Shown piece by piece: positions 11,800 to 23,815 of a DNA stretch of 64,000 nt. How positions within the stretch are numbered: position 1 is the stretch's first letter; every line of letters begins with the position of its first letter. The position numbers and the translations under genes are program-made. The notes below the pieces were generated by a model. The model saw nothing but the letters and a program-made list of their open reading frames with translations. It was not told where the DNA came from and ran no database searches. Source of the stretch: Anthoceros angustus (Eukaryota; Streptophyta; Anthocerotopsida; Anthocerotales; Anthocerotaceae); contig MU008194.1 in assembly GCA_010909165.1 (NCBI GenBank), positions 62,001 to 126,000 on the forward strand, read 5' to 3'.

Positions 11800-13770
11800 T
11801 CCTGATGGCCTTAGGACTTCACAGCCGATACTTGGTTGTCTTTTAACAACTGCCTAAGGGACACCAAGTGTTGTTGGTCCATCATCAAGTCGGCCACCTT
11901 GAAAGGGCCGGGTGGTTCTCCTGCTGCGTCACGCGTCCGCCTTGACTCCTCCAGCGTTTGGCCACTGCGCTGTGGTGGTCGGACCACTTCTGGGTCCTGT
12001 CGGAGTTCTTCTTGAAGCATCTCGGTCACTTCTCGGACCACATCCGGTGGAAACTGCGGCGTTGCCGTAGGTGAGTCCGCTTCTCCGGAGACTCCCGGTG
12101 GCTTTTGGTTCTTCTTGGCGGGCCCTAACTTCGTCCTCTTTGGCGGGTTCGGCTTCCTTGCAGTGTTCCGTCCTCCGTGTCAGTGGGACTATCCCCATTT
12201 TCTTCCTCTTAATGTCTCTCCTTTCCTTCGCTCCTTTCGACTCGGGTTGACACTTCCGGTACCTCGAGTCCGCCTTCTTCTCCTTAGCGAACTTGCCCGT
12301 ACCACCTCGTTAGCTCCTCGGTGCCTCCTCCCACTCCGCCAATTGTCGTCTTCAATAGCGGGCGCGCCTTAGGGAGGGCGTGGGTGTCGCGGCTCCCCTG
12401 GGGTGGCGTGCGCCCGTCGGCGAGGTTCGGACACAGTCTTGCGCCATGTGCCGCTTACAATCTCCACAGGCGTTCAAAGTCCCGTTGCCTTGCGGTGGGG
12501 TATGGGCGCGTTGGAGTAGTGCGGGGTTCCCAGTTCCAGACCACCGCCACGAGAATTCTGGAGGGCTCCCATATGTCTTTGCGCCAGTCGATGCAGACGG
12601 ACCAGCTGTGGGGTACATCGTCACAGGATCTGGTCCGGTTGTGCTTCTTGCACTTGGTATGCATCCTCCCTTTCCTCGGACTCTTCCCGTAGTCATACTC
12701 CACCGGTTCACGGGTGCGGAGGCGGATTGGGAATGCCCATGTTGGTGACACACCGCACACCACAAATGAGTCGGACCGTGGTGGCCACCCGCGTTCTTTA
12801 TCCTTCACGGTTGATCGTCAACTCCTCCACCCTCTTCATTACCGTTCTAGATCTTCCCTCACCCGCTACTTCCTTCAAAGGAGCTGGGTCGGTGGGACCT
12901 CTCGTCTGATCGGGCATCATGACCTCCTTCTTTTCCACCCTCCGCGACTCGGGCTTCTTCTTCTTTATTTTTCGGCGGGGTTCTTCTTCTTCCAGGACCT
13001 CCTCGGATTCTTCTTCGGAGTCCTCTTCCTCTTCCTCGTGCCTCGGTCTCATCATCCTCCTCTCAGGGTTCTTCATCTTGAGTCCGACCCCGTTTCTTCT
13101 TTTCTTCTTTCCTCCTGGAGGAGTCCTCGGCCGTCGTTGGTGCATCGATTCTTCATAGTTCTCCGCCCGACCGCCTTGCTCACATCTCTAGCGGCGGCGT
13201 GTAGCCATTGGCTTGGATAAGCCATGCGAACCAACGTACTTTGCATGGTAGTGTGGTGGGGTGCGGTCCGTAGCGTGAACCGTTCGATGTCGATCCCAAC
13301 TTCTCCGTCTTTCCTCGCTTGGGTTCTCGAGTTTGGACAAGGCGTAGCCTTCTTGATCGATTCGCGGAATCTTTCTAAGCCTTCAATCTTGAAGGTTGCG
13401 GTGCGTTAGGCGTGTGGTTCCGATACCAGCAGCTGTACCCCGACACCTTGGAACAGAATGATGCGCATCCGAACCTTCTCCGTTGAAGTTTGCCGCGACA
13501 CGAAATCCTCCACGAAGGTTTGATCTCTCCTTCTTACCTCCAAGAGAGAATCGCTTGCTTGGTCGTTGTTGCCATCGCCGCGATCGGTAAGGGATGAGGA
13601 ACCGCCCCTTACCGCGCGTCTGCGTCCTCCTCTCGATCCGACAACTCCACCACGCTTACTGTTGGTGTCCTCGCCTCGAGCTCGTCGTCTCTCACGCGCT
13701 GCGGGCGCTCGGCGATCTGGCGTCCACTCTCTCGATTCGTCCTTAACTACCTCCGTCCTCACGCATCCAC
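11800..13770 (-). pseudogene. gag region of the Ty3/Gypsy element (broken)
   Basis: The minus strand starts just after the primer-binding site with Arg/Glu/Ser-rich coding-like sequence. It continues through a segment around 13210-13390 that includes YPSQWLHAAARDVSKA. A very acidic/basic block follows near 12800-13140 (runs of Glu followed by Lys), then Cys/His motifs resembling two nucleocapsid zinc knuckles. CAVCHQHGHS lies at about 12725-12765 and CGDCKRHMAQDC at about 12445-12475; the second lacks the usual Gly-containing spacing, as if a few bases were lost. Frames change repeatedly. Gag would package element RNA in virus-like particles. Identification rests on position and knuckles rather than on a recognised capsid fold. 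Confidence 0.6.
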
Positions 13771-13786
13771 GCTACGGGCGATTTCA

Positions 13787-13804
13787 TTCCCGACAGCGGC
13801 GCCA
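13787..13804 (-). other. Primer-binding site, tRNA-Asp type
   Basis: Three bases inside the 5' LTR the minus strand reads TGGCGCCGCTGTCGGGAA. This matches the complement of the 3' end of plant tRNA-Asp(GUC) at 15 of 18 positions, as recalled from the known tRNA. It fixes the element's orientation and the inner border of the right LTR. Confidence 0.8.
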
Positions 13805-13807
13805 AAA

Positions 13808-16800
13808 TGTGGCGCGACTTTTCTTGGCGGCGGTAGCGCGCACAATCCGTGTCGTTGTAGGAAGAGTTCGTTCCCAAAGGAATAGGCTCCGTTCGCGTTT
13901 GGTGATTCTCGTCTTACTTTCGTCGCTCGTCTCGCGCACGTTCACGTCTAACTACTCGCGTTCACACCGCAGGCCGGTATGGCCAAGCGTTTGAGACCCG
14001 TTCGCGTCCGTTCGTTCCGTTTCTCTCACACCTCGTCCTCCTCTCTCCACTCACACTACATCGGTCTTAAGGAAAAGCGGGTTACAGTCGGACCTCCTCG
14101 TCGTTCCGGGCCTCTCCGTCCGGGCCGCCCTCCAGTCCCTCCGGCTCACACGTTCGGTCCGTTCGGTGGGCGCCGGAGCACGGGTCCGATCACCCCTTCC
14201 CCGCACACACCACAACACGTTAGGTCGTCACGGGACCTGATCAATCCCTCCGGGGCATCGTGCACTTTCGGTGACTCGGGACTCACGTTAGCAGAAGACA
14301 CACGAGTGCAGAGCGGCATCAACACCAAGAAAGATGATTTATTGAGGCGGCCCTCTTATACTACGCCCGGTCGGCGTCTTTATTACACCTATTACGGTGC
14401 GGCGGCATTTCGGTATGCCTAATCGGCCGCCTACCATCCTATTTCCTCCCCTATCTCCTTCGCGGTGGTGTGGGAAGGTCCGGGTTCCGCCTTGGGATTG
14501 GTGGTCCAATCTCCGCGACAGTGCGGCGCGCAATCGGATGATCCGGCGGCGGACCCTCCTCTCCGGAATCACATCGGGTTGGGCTCGGCGGTCGGCGGTG
14601 GCCGTTACCACAACGTCATCCTCCACAGCCTTCCGTGGGTCCCCTCGGTGGGGCCCCATGTCTCCCCTAGCGTAAGTCGAAGGGGCTCCTCCTTCTTGGT
14701 CCGGACCTCGAGGTCGGTCTCGACTCGAACGAACTCCAGGGTATTTCAGTCCGCCTGGGTCGGCCCCTTCTCAGTTCGGACCTCGGTCTGCTGAGTCCGA
14801 TCTCCAAACTCGGACCCCTTCCTGTGGACCTCGTCTTGGTCCTCCTCCTTACCCAAACCCTTGTCTTGGTGGGTTGGCTCCCCTTGCACCCCTGGGGCCC
14901 CTCACCCTTCCGGATCGGGTGGTGGTGAACTTACCTTGGGGTCCTGCGTCCGCTCCTCTTGGGGCTCCTCCTTGTGCCGTCGTCTCCAAGCAGGGCCCCT
15001 AGGGTCCCTGTCTTTTCCCGTGCCCTTCTTCCCCTCAGGCCTTCCGAGTCCGTCTATTGGCGAGGCCTCTCGCCTTGGGATTGGTGGTCCAATCTCCCAT
15101 CGACATGCGGCGCACCCAATCGGATGATCCGGCGGACCCTCCTTTCTCCGGAATCCTGTCGGGTTGGGCTCTGGCGGCGGCGGTTACCACAACGTCATCC
15201 TCCCCTTCCCGGTCCCCTCGGTGGGGCCACTGTCTCCCTAGCGTAAGTCGAAGGGGCTCCTCCTCTCCAGTCGGACCTCGAGGTCGGACCTCGAACTGAA
15301 CTCCAAGTCCGGTTTCGTCAGGGGTGGGTCGGCCTCGTCTCGGGTTCGGACCTCGAGGTCGTACTCAGGTCCGATCTCCAAACTCGGACCCCTTCACGTG
15401 GACCTCGTCTTTAGGTCCTCCTCCTTACCCCCTTGTCTTGGTGGGTTGGCTCCCCTTGCACCCCTGGGGCCCCTCACCCTTCCGGATCGGGTGGTGGTGA
15501 ACTTACCTTGGGGTCCTGCGTCCGCTCCTCTTGGGGCTCCCTCCTTGTGCCGTCGTCTCAAGCAGGCCCCTAGGGTCCTGTCTTTGTCCGTGCCCTTCTT
15601 CCCCTTCCGGGGCCCGTCCCAGCGTGTGGGAGGCCTCTCCGGGAGCTCGGTGTGGTAATAGGCAAAGTCCGAATCCACTTGGATTGCCTCTTCCACGTGC
15701 GGGGCACCGTCTCCCCGCCATAGGTGCTCCGGGTGAGCTGTTGCCCTTGTTGCTCCACCTCCCCGCCAGTTTGATAGCCGGAGCCGAGCTCGTCGTCTCC
15801 AAGCAGGGCCCCTAGGGTCCCCTCCGGTCAGTTGCTCCACTTGCTCCAACTCCTCCGTTTGTTCGCGCCACTTGCCGCCATGCCGCGGCGTTCCCCTTCC
15901 AAACTTCCTCGGTGGACGGTGACTTCTTATACCTTCCAGCGCCCTCGCCTCTTGTCCATTCTGCCATCTCCTTGTCGCGAACTTCTTGGGGCTCCTCCAT
16001 CTCCTTGTCCTCCATCTCGGCGGCGTCTGCTCCTGTTCGCCTTGCGCTCCGTCCAGCAGGCCGGGCCGCTCTATCGTCGCGTTCGCGACCATCCCAGAAC
16101 TACCATTCCTCTCAATGATAGTTTGGGCTGCGGCTCAAAGTCTCCTTGCGGTCCTCCATCTCCTGCTTCTTGCTCCACCTCCGGGAGTCAGAGATCCTCC
16201 ACCTCCTTGTCGCGACTTCTTGGGCTGGTTGGTCTTGCTCCGCCACCTCCTGCTCCATCTTGAGGCCCTGGGCGCTCTATCTCTGCTCGAAGTCTGGATT
16301 CTCCCATTGAGAATTCCTTGCTTTCAAGCGTCTTGGGTTGTAACTCCAAGGTGTCCTTCTTGTCCTCCAACTCCTCGCCTCCTTCTACCTCTTGCTGCAC
16401 AGGTCCCCGATTTCCGGGTCTTGGCCTCAGTGTTTGCGGCTCGTCGTGCTTGCTCCGCCACCGCTCGGCCTTCGATTGGCGTGGCTCTCGGCCGCCTCCC
16501 TCCACCGGTTCATCCATGGAGTGATCGCGATCGGCCTTCGCCGTGGCCTCGCCTCCTTGGCCACCTTCACCGAGCCTCCAGCTCTGGTCGGGTGAGGTTG
16601 CGGATGGTCCTCGCTCCGGCGTTTCCTCCTCAATCCCTGAGGCCGAGCTTCCTTCTCTGGGCTCCTCCATCTCCTGCTCCTGGAGGAGTACCATGCGCCT
16701 CGGGTGGCTTCTACCTCCAGGTCTTCTCGGCCATCCCGAGACCCCAGGCATCGTCCATGGCGGTGGCAGGAACGCCGTGTTTCTTCCACGGCCGGTGAGG

Positions 16801-19800
16801 CTCCCACAAAGTCCGTGGCGGGGCCGGCATCTCCAGTCCGTGGACCTCCATACTGTTGTCGGAGTAAGTCGGGGTGGGTTCTCGGACCTAATCGGGACCC
16901 TTAGGTCACAGTTGACTCGGAGCTTCCCTCCTTGGCCCTTTTGGCGCGAGCTCCTTCTCGCCCTTTTCTCCACAGGGCTCGGAGGAGGTGAGGGAGTCAG
17001 AGCAAGCCTTTTGCCCCTTCACATCGGCGGCGGGACCCGGCTCGAGCTGTTGCGGTGTCCTCCTGCTCCACAGGCGCGTCCTTCGCCTCCCATCGCTTCC
17101 TCCTTCTTGCCACTCGTGGCGGGGAAATCTTGCACCGGGGGTCAGCGTTGTTGGTCTTGCGTCTCTTGGCCTCCACAGTCGGCGGGGCTCCTCGGTAGGA
17201 GTGATGGCGTGGCGGGCTGGGGTCGGGCGCTTCTGCTGGGTGCTCTGGTTGGGGCACGGAGGAGGCGGAATTTCTTCCCATACTTCCACAGGTGGTGAGG
17301 GGTCCGTTCGACGTATGGGAATCCTCGATCGTCCTCCTCCCGAGTCCGTTTGGCTTCGGATCGGCCTCCTCCCTCGGCGCCCTTGCGCTCCACTTCGGCG
17401 GGGCCTCCGGTCCTTTCGGGCGCTCGCTCAAGCTCTCCTTCCTTGAGGCTCGAAATGCCCCATACATGGATCGGTATGGGGCGGCCCAGATGGCGAGGCT
17501 TCTCGGTCACAGCTTGCGAGCCTCAGCTAAGCCAGGCGAATAATCCTTCCCCGTCCCCTCTTCCCCATTGCGGCGCATGCGAATAAGATTATCACCAAGG
17601 TGATCCACCTTGGTGAGTAGGTTCGATGGACAATGATCGGCCGCCTTACTCGGTCCAGCTGGATATCGACCAACCGTTGGTGGTGGTTGCGTCGAGCCTC
17701 GCGCCACTGGCGGCCCTATCTTCCCCGCCTCCTTCTACCTCTCTGCACCGAGGTCCCCGATTTCCGGGTCTTGGCCTCCGCCTCCGCCTCCGCCTCCGCC
17801 TGCTTGGGCCTCCGCCTCCGCTTGCGCCCGGCCTTCGATTGGCGTGGCTCTCGGCCGCCTCCCTCCACCGGCCCGATCACGCCGATAGTGATCGCGATCG
17901 CCGTGGCCTCCGCCTCCTTGGCCACCTTCACCGAGCCTCCAGCCTTGGCTCGTCCAGGGCCTCCGCGAGTCCCGCCTGCTTGCGCCCGGCGCCTCCTCGC
18001 ACGCCTCCGCCTCAGAGGTCCTCCGCCTGCTTGGGCCTCCTTGCCCATTGCCCTCCACTGAAGGAATTTGGTCCGTCCTGCGGATGGACCACCTCCTCTC
18101 GCCTCCCGGCTTTCCTTCCTCAATCCGCCGAGAGCTTCCCTTCTCGCCTCTGGCTCCTCCAACCGCCTCGGAGGAGTACCATGCGCCCGGTGGCTTCTAC
18201 CTCCGGGTCTTCGGCCATCCCGCAGAGACCCCAGCATACCGCCATGACGGTAGCTGTGGACCCGCCGTGTTTCTTCCACGGCCGGTGAGGCTCCCACAAA
18301 GTCCGAGTGAGCGCATCTCACGGTCCGCCAAGGACCTCCATACTGCCCGAGTAAGTCCGGACTGGGTTCTCGGACCTAATCAGACCCTTAGGTCCCGAGG
18401 CCGAGCTCCCGAGCTTCCTCCTTGGCCCTTTTGGCGAGCTCCTTCTCCGCCCTTTTCTCCCGGGGCTGAGGAGGTGAGGGAGTCCGGAGCAAGTTTTTGC
18501 CCCTTCCTCCGGGCGACAGACCGCTCGCGGTGTTGCTGTCCTCCTCGCTCCTCGGCGCCCCTTCGCCTCCATCGCTTCCTCCGCTTGCCCGCAAGGTGGG
18601 AAGGGGTACTGCACCGAGGTGCCACAGCCGTGGTCTTGCCTCTTCGGCTCCTCCAACTCCCCGCCTCCACCGGCCCGATCACGCCGATAGTGATCGCGAT
18701 CGGCCTTCGATTGGCGTGGCTCTCGGCCGCCTGGATCGGCCGCCTGTTGGGGCACGGAGGAGGGAGGGAATTTCTTCCCATACTTCCTGGGTGGTGAGGG
18801 GTCCGCTGCACGTATGGAGTCCGGAATCCTCCCGCCTCCTCCCGAGTCCGCTTTTCACGATCGGCCTCCTCCTGCCGCCTCCACTTCCGGGGCCTCAGCC
18901 CTTTCCGAGCGCCCGCTCCTCCTTCCTTGAGGAGCTCGAAATGCCCCATACATGGATCGTATGGGGATGCCTGATGGCAAGGCTTCGGCCCCGAGCTTGA
19001 GCCTCGCTAAACCGGGCGATAATCCTTCCCCGCCTTCTTCCCCGCCGCAGGTGAATACTAATAGATTATCACCAAGGTGATCCACCTTGGTGAGTAGGTT
19101 CCAGTGGACAATGATCCGGCCACCGCCTTACTCGACCGGCCCAATGTGTCGGATATCGCCCAACCACAGGGTCCGTCAGGCCCTGTGCCTTAGATCGCTG
19201 TCGGCCCTATCTTCCCTTCGCCTTGAGGGCTCGGCACCACTCCCCTCTTCCTCCTTTGGGCGGTTGTAGGCGCCTCGGGACCTCAAGGTCCATCGCCTTG
19301 GGTCCTCCCGGAGGTTCTTGGACCGCACCTCCTTATTGACCGCCGGCATCTTTGGGCGAACTCCGGACGGTGACACTATCAATGTCGGACCATGGAACAC
19401 ATCCAAATGCCACTCCTGCACCAATTCTCACTTCCTGGGCAGGCCCAAAGTCCGGATAGCGCGGGTCACAATGTTGCGCTCCACAGGTTCCATGGCTCCC
19501 AAACTTCGCGGGCTTTTGGGTGCCATCGCCTTCTCCTCCTTGGTTGCCGAGCTTGTCGGAGGCCGGCGCACGTTGCGCCTTCTTGGCGCGTTCTTGCTCC
19601 GACCTCAGCGGTGAGCAGCGAGCGTCTGAGTGTCCCACGAGATACCGCCCGAGGCGGTGCGGGCGCAAAGATCGCGAGAATTGTCTCGAGGCTGCGCGGT
19701 ACCTTCCGGCGCTCCGCCGGGAAGTAAGGCGGGCGCCTCTTCCACATCGTAGCGCAGTGCCGCAGCATACGCCTCAACCTCACGGCCTTCGCGCGCGTAC

Positions 19801-20142
19801 TCGGCCTTACGCGCGCGTCCGAGCGTGAATACCTGCTATGACCCCGGCAATTACGGTCTGGCGGTATGCCGTTCTCCACTCGAGTTGCCCGTGGCGTCGC
19901 TGGTCCGGTTCAACTCTAAGTTACTTTCCTGGCGTACTTATCACCTGCGGTCACGGGTGGGTCCGGACTTATCCGTTCTGGTGGTAGTAGGTCAGTGCGT
20001 TCCTCACTCGGTCGGAGTATACTCGAGTGCCGTCCGAGTGCTATCCAACTTATTTCCCCTTTTTCGCCTCATTTTATCCTTCACTCCTACAAAAACAAAA
20101 CCCTACCTATTTTCTAACCCCCAAGGAAGTCCGTAGTTCACA
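13808..20142 (-). repeat. 5' LTR (right copy), ~6.3 kb
   Basis: It starts TGTGGCGCGAC at 13808 and ends GTAGTTCACA at 20142. Compared with the left LTR, the first module is shortened: a ~0.58-kb partial copy (from 14499) precedes a full copy (15082 to about 16224). The second module is doubled: about 16380-17728 and 17729-19210, each beginning with cctccttctacctct and containing the hairpin. Promoter and polyadenylation signals were not identified with confidence. Confidence 0.9.
16380..19210. repeat. Tandem ~1.4-kb module inside the right LTR (2 copies)
   Basis: The landmark gatttccgggtcttggcctc occurs near 16407 and near 17758. The hairpin CACCAAGGTG-ATC-CACCTTGGTG follows in each copy at 17593 and 19070. 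The left LTR has this module once. The second copy has a patchwork structure, with (cctccg)n expansions around 17775-17820. Confidence 0.82.
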
Positions 20143-20147
20143 AATAC
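20143..20147. repeat. Right target-site duplication, AATAC
   Basis: AATAC follows the CACA end of the right LTR and matches 1990-1994. Confidence 0.85.
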
Positions 20148-20170
20148 CTAGAGTTCTCATATTAATTTGG

Positions 20171-20325
20171 GTCCAAACACATCACCAACCCATCAAGAAC
20201 CGAGTCCAAACACATCACCAACCCATCAAGAACTCCGAGTCCAAACACATCAGCAACCATCGGCCGGACCACAGGTCCGAACACATCAAGAACCCATCAG
20301 CACCACAGGTCCGAACACGCCAGTG
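20171..20325. repeat. Minisatellite, 33-36 bp unit, ~4-5 copies
   Basis: Units starting gtccaaacacatcaccaacc begin at 20171, 20204 and 20239, followed by diverged units (gtccgaacac) at about 20275 and 20309. Flanking DNA just outside the retrotransposon. Confidence 0.85.
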
Positions 20326-20469
20326 GCCATCGCTCCACATCGCCTTGTGGCTTCATCCTTGCACCCTTGCAGTTTCTACCTAATTGACGAATCAGAGGCA
20401 TCGTAGCCCGTGCTGTATGTATTCATCTTGCAATCTGGCCAGCAAATATGGTAGAGCTTGCCTCAAATC

Positions 20470-21690
20470 GGGTGGAGATATCCTCGCACAGGGCTGCAAA
20501 CATTACAACGTCCTGCACATCGTGCCTCATGTAGATAGGGCCCTTCCTTCCCAGCTCAAGCTAATGAGCCTACAGAAGAGCCATGGAAAATCAGCAAGAT
20601 ACCTTCGCCACCATTCCAAAATACTAGACATTGCAGAGCTCTCCTTGTAGTCCTTCCAGGGCCACACCATGAGGGAGAGTGCAACGAAATACCACCCTTG
20701 CCCAACCATGCAAGAGCTGTAGCAGAGGCATTGTCGTGCGGCGATGCCATCATCCGCCATCTTCGCCGAACCCCACCGCCGTGCCGCTGGGCTATCATCA
20801 CATGGAATGTTTTTGAAGGTCGAGAAGTTCAAACTAGTGTATAATGAAGATGCAAAGGATCGTCGCAAGGGCTTGAAAACAGACACATTTATAATGCACA
20901 TAATGAACCCCAACTTTTTTTATTGCTCTATACAGATGAACCTTTTACTTTGTGTCACCAAAATAGTTGAGTTACTCGACAATAAGATGGTTGTAGGGAC
21001 TAGTGCACGCTAACAATTTTGTAAGGAAACGCTTGTACATTATGAGTAAGAAGTCTTGCATGAGAGGCATGCAGCCCTGATCTAGTTAGTAAGTTGTAAG
21101 TGGTAAGACTTAGCTTAGGACTTAAGGAAGAAAGTGTGCTTTTAGTAGTTACTTTGGAAATGATATAAGCCTCCGTATAAAAGGAGATGAGGCTAGCCCT
21201 AGAGAGCATCATGTGATCCTAGCATTGGGAGCTATACTCGTGAGGATAGGACTTTGGAGCCTAGAGGCCCTGGGAGCCTAGAGTGTGAGCATGTCTAGAA
21301 GGATCCTAGCACTTGGGAGCTACACTGTTGTGAGGATAGGACTTTGGTGCCTAGAGGGATAGGACTTTGGTGCCTAGAGGCCATGGAAGCCTAGAGTGTG
21401 AGCGTGCTAGAGGAGAGCTGTTGAGGAGGAGATCGAGGGGAGAGAGCTAAGCTCCTAGCTTAGGCAAAGATAGAGAGCTCTCTCTCTGATCTCTCATGTA
21501 TTCTTGTTGACTCTTGCTGGAATAAACAAGCGGGCGACGTCTTGTGCGAGTTGTCTGGCGAGTTGTCTGTAAAGGACGGCAGCTACTGGAAGCCAGTCTT
21601 TGGCGTCTCGTGATGTTTTGTATTCTTGCGATATCCCACCTCCTCACGAAAGGAGGTGTTGCTTCACGACTCACTTTATCTCCTTTGCCC
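20470..21690. repeat. Duplicated ~1.1-kb promoter-like segment, copy 1
   Basis: This segment, starting ggagatatcctcgca, recurs at about 22675-23815. It contains a TATA-like gtataaaagg at about 21175, several imperfect repeats of 'ggataggactttggtgcctaga', a ctctctctct stretch and aataaacaa near 21523, ending before the P450 copy A leader. The layout resembles an LTR (promoter, then polyadenylation-like signal), but I could not define TG/CA termini or a target duplication. It now sits directly upstream of P450 copy A in place of the leader seen for copies D and E. No gene seen within it. Confidence 0.55.
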
Positions 21691-21853
21691 AAGTAAGGCG
21701 AAAGAAAATGAAATAAAAACGTTGAAGGCATCTCAAGTTATGATTCGAGATCGGATCCGGCTCGAAACCCGGAGATGCGCTCGATCCACTGGAAGGCTCC
21801 ATAGAGCTTAAGAGCGACAAGTCTTGCTCGCTGGAGTCATTCCCGAGCATCCC

Positions 21854-22677
21854 ATGGAGGGCACCATCGTGTTGTCATGGATCCCGGTTGTGGTGGCAAT
21901 CTTTGAGTGCTTATTTTACGCATGGCAAAGCAGGGCAAGCTTCGATTTCCTCCGGGGCCCAAGGAGTTCCACTTCTAAAACCTCTCCATTTTTATGACCT
22001 CGGCCCATAGGGAGCTCTTCGCATCTCCTGTGAGTATGGGCCTTTAGTTTTATCGATTGGGATCAAGCCAACTCTTGTTGTGTCCTCTCCGGCGGCAGAG
22101 AGATCAAGGTTCACGACGAATTTTGCAGACAGGCCCAATATAGTTGCCAAGGACTATCTTTTGTATGGAAACAATCACATGGCATCGCCCATACAATTCT
22201 CATTACAAGAACATGAGGTATGTCGAACGTCTTGTAGTCGAGCATCCACTTGAGTGACAGTGCGGCGATTGGGATGTGGCTTGTCCGCTTTTGCGAAAGG
22301 TAGTCGTCATGGAGCTCGAACAACAAGAGATTACAGCTTTGAGAAACTACGAGCTCAAGAGTTGTCCTTCATGATGAGATCCATTTGGGAGGAAAGGATC
22401 ACTAATGCTTGCGGTGGAGTGGATCCGAATGTAAAATGTCTGCTCGACCATGAACATCGATGATGATGATGAGCAGAGGTTTTTACCTACGGAGGAGAGG
22501 AAGCATTGATGGAAGAACTGCAATCGATTATGCTGCGGAGGTAAAGTGTTCTAGCAATAGTGTCCTTCTTCGTCTGCTTCTAGCTCGGGCGAGCTTATGA
22601 CATGATGGTGCCTAATAAGTCTACAATCTTTCTCAAGGCTGCGAATTCAAGCACCTCATGGATGCGATCCTCGGTGG
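21854..22677 (+). pseudogene. P450 copy A: 5' fragment
   Basis: The ATG context atggagggcaccatcgtg is the same as in copies D and E. Exon 1, exon 2 and the first bases of exon 3 can be followed by similarity to copy D, but with many small losses (for example the PPGPKG hinge region is frameshifted). Similarity stops inside exon 3 at about 22677, where the second copy of the promoter-like segment begins. Lacking the I-helix and heme-binding regions, it cannot encode an active P450. Confidence 0.85.
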
Positions 22678-23815
22678 AGATATCCTCGCATGTGGTCGCA
22701 AACATTACAACGCCCCACATCGTGCCTCATGTAGATAGGGCCCTTCCTTCCAAATTTCAAGCTAATGAGCCCAAAGAGCCATGGAAAATCGAAGATACCT
22801 TCGCCACCATTCCAAAATACTAGACATTGAGCTCTCCTTGTAGTCCTTCCAGGGCCACACCATGAGGGAGAGTGCAATACCACCCTTGCCCAACCATGCA
22901 AGAGTCAGAGGTGAGGAGGCATTGTGGCGATGCCATCATCCGCTATCTTGGCCGAACCCCGCCTGTCACTGGCTATCATCACATGGAATGTTTTTGAAGG
23001 TCGAGAAGTTCAAACTAGTGTATAATGAAGATGCAAAGGATCGTCGCAAGGGCTTGAAAACAGACACATTTATAATGCACATAATGAACCCCAACTTTTT
23101 TTATTGCTCTATACAGATGAACCTTTTACTTTGTGTCACCCAAAATAGTTCAGAGTTACTCTGACAATAAGATGGTTGTAGGGACTAGTGCACGACGAAA
23201 ACAATTTTGTAAGGAAATACGCACGCAGAAGTACATTATGAGTAAGAAGTCTTGCATGAGAGGCATGCAGCCCTGATCTAGTTAGTAAGTTGTAAGTGGT
23301 AAGACTTAGCTTAGGACTTAAGGAAGAAAGTGTGCTTTTAGTAGTTACTTTGGAAATGATATAAGCCTCCAGCAAAAGGAGATGAGGCTAGCCCTAGAGA
23401 GCATCATGTGATCCTAGCATTGGGAGCTATACTCGTGAGGATAGGACTTTGGAGCCTAGAGGCCTGGAGCCTAGAGTGTGAGCATGTCTAGAAGGATCCT
23501 AGCACTTGGGAGCTGTTGTGAGGATAGGACTTTGGTGCCTAGAGGATAGGACTTTGGTGCCTAGAGGCCATGGAAGCCTAGAGTGTGGCGTGCTAGAGGA
23601 GGCATTGAGGAGGAGATCGAGGGAGAGCTAAGCTCCTAGCTTAGGCAAAGATAGAGAGCTCTCTCTCGATCTCTCTCATGTATTCTTGTTGACTCTTTGG
23701 AATAAACAAAGAAGCGACGTTACCGCGAGTTGTCTGACTGCGAGTTGTCTGTAAAGGACGCAGCTACTTGGAAGCCAGTCTTTGGCCTCGTGATGTTTTG
23801 TAATCATGAGATCGG
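22678..23815. repeat. Duplicated promoter-like segment, copy 2
   Basis: Collinear with 20470-21620, including ggaatgtttttgaaggtcgag, the TATA-proximal aaaggagatgagg, the 'ggacttt gg..cctaga' repeats and aataaaca near 23700. Many differences from copy 1 fall where copy 1 has CAG or CTG. Confidence 0.75.

Larger units (their letters stand above)
1995..20142 (-). mobile_element. Complete, decayed Ty3/Gypsy LTR retrotransposon with giant LTRs
   Basis: Both ends are long direct repeats (1995-7622 and 13808-20142), each starting TGTGGCGCGAC and ending CACA. The element is flanked by the 5-bp duplication AATAC. A primer-binding site and a polypurine tract sit just inside the LTRs in the orientation of a minus-strand element. 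The internal region reads, on the minus strand, gag with zinc-knuckle remains, aspartic protease (DTG), reverse transcriptase, RNase H and integrase. Integrase lies after RT/RNase H, as in Ty3/Gypsy rather than Copia. No chromodomain was seen, so a non-chromoviral (Tat/Athila-type) lineage is my inference. Total length is about 18.1 kb, of which about 12 kb is LTR. Every domain carries frameshifts, so this copy appears unable to move by itself, unless part of the damage is sequence error. Confidence 0.93.

Noticed and set aside
12798-13145. Separate acidic nuclear protein gene (Glu- and Lys-rich frame)
   Set aside because: It lies in the gag part of the retrotransposon on the element's sense strand and is better explained as part of gag.
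15986-17298. Long plus-strand open frames across the right LTR
   Set aside because: They are antisense to the retrotransposon, arise from pyrimidine-rich DNA poor in stop codons, and shift between LTR copies with every indel.
20992-21640. Solo LTR starting TGTAGGGACTAG
   Set aside because: It has LTR-like promoter and polyadenylation features, but no CA terminus or target duplication, and its flanks are part of the same duplicated segment, so borders cannot be shown.
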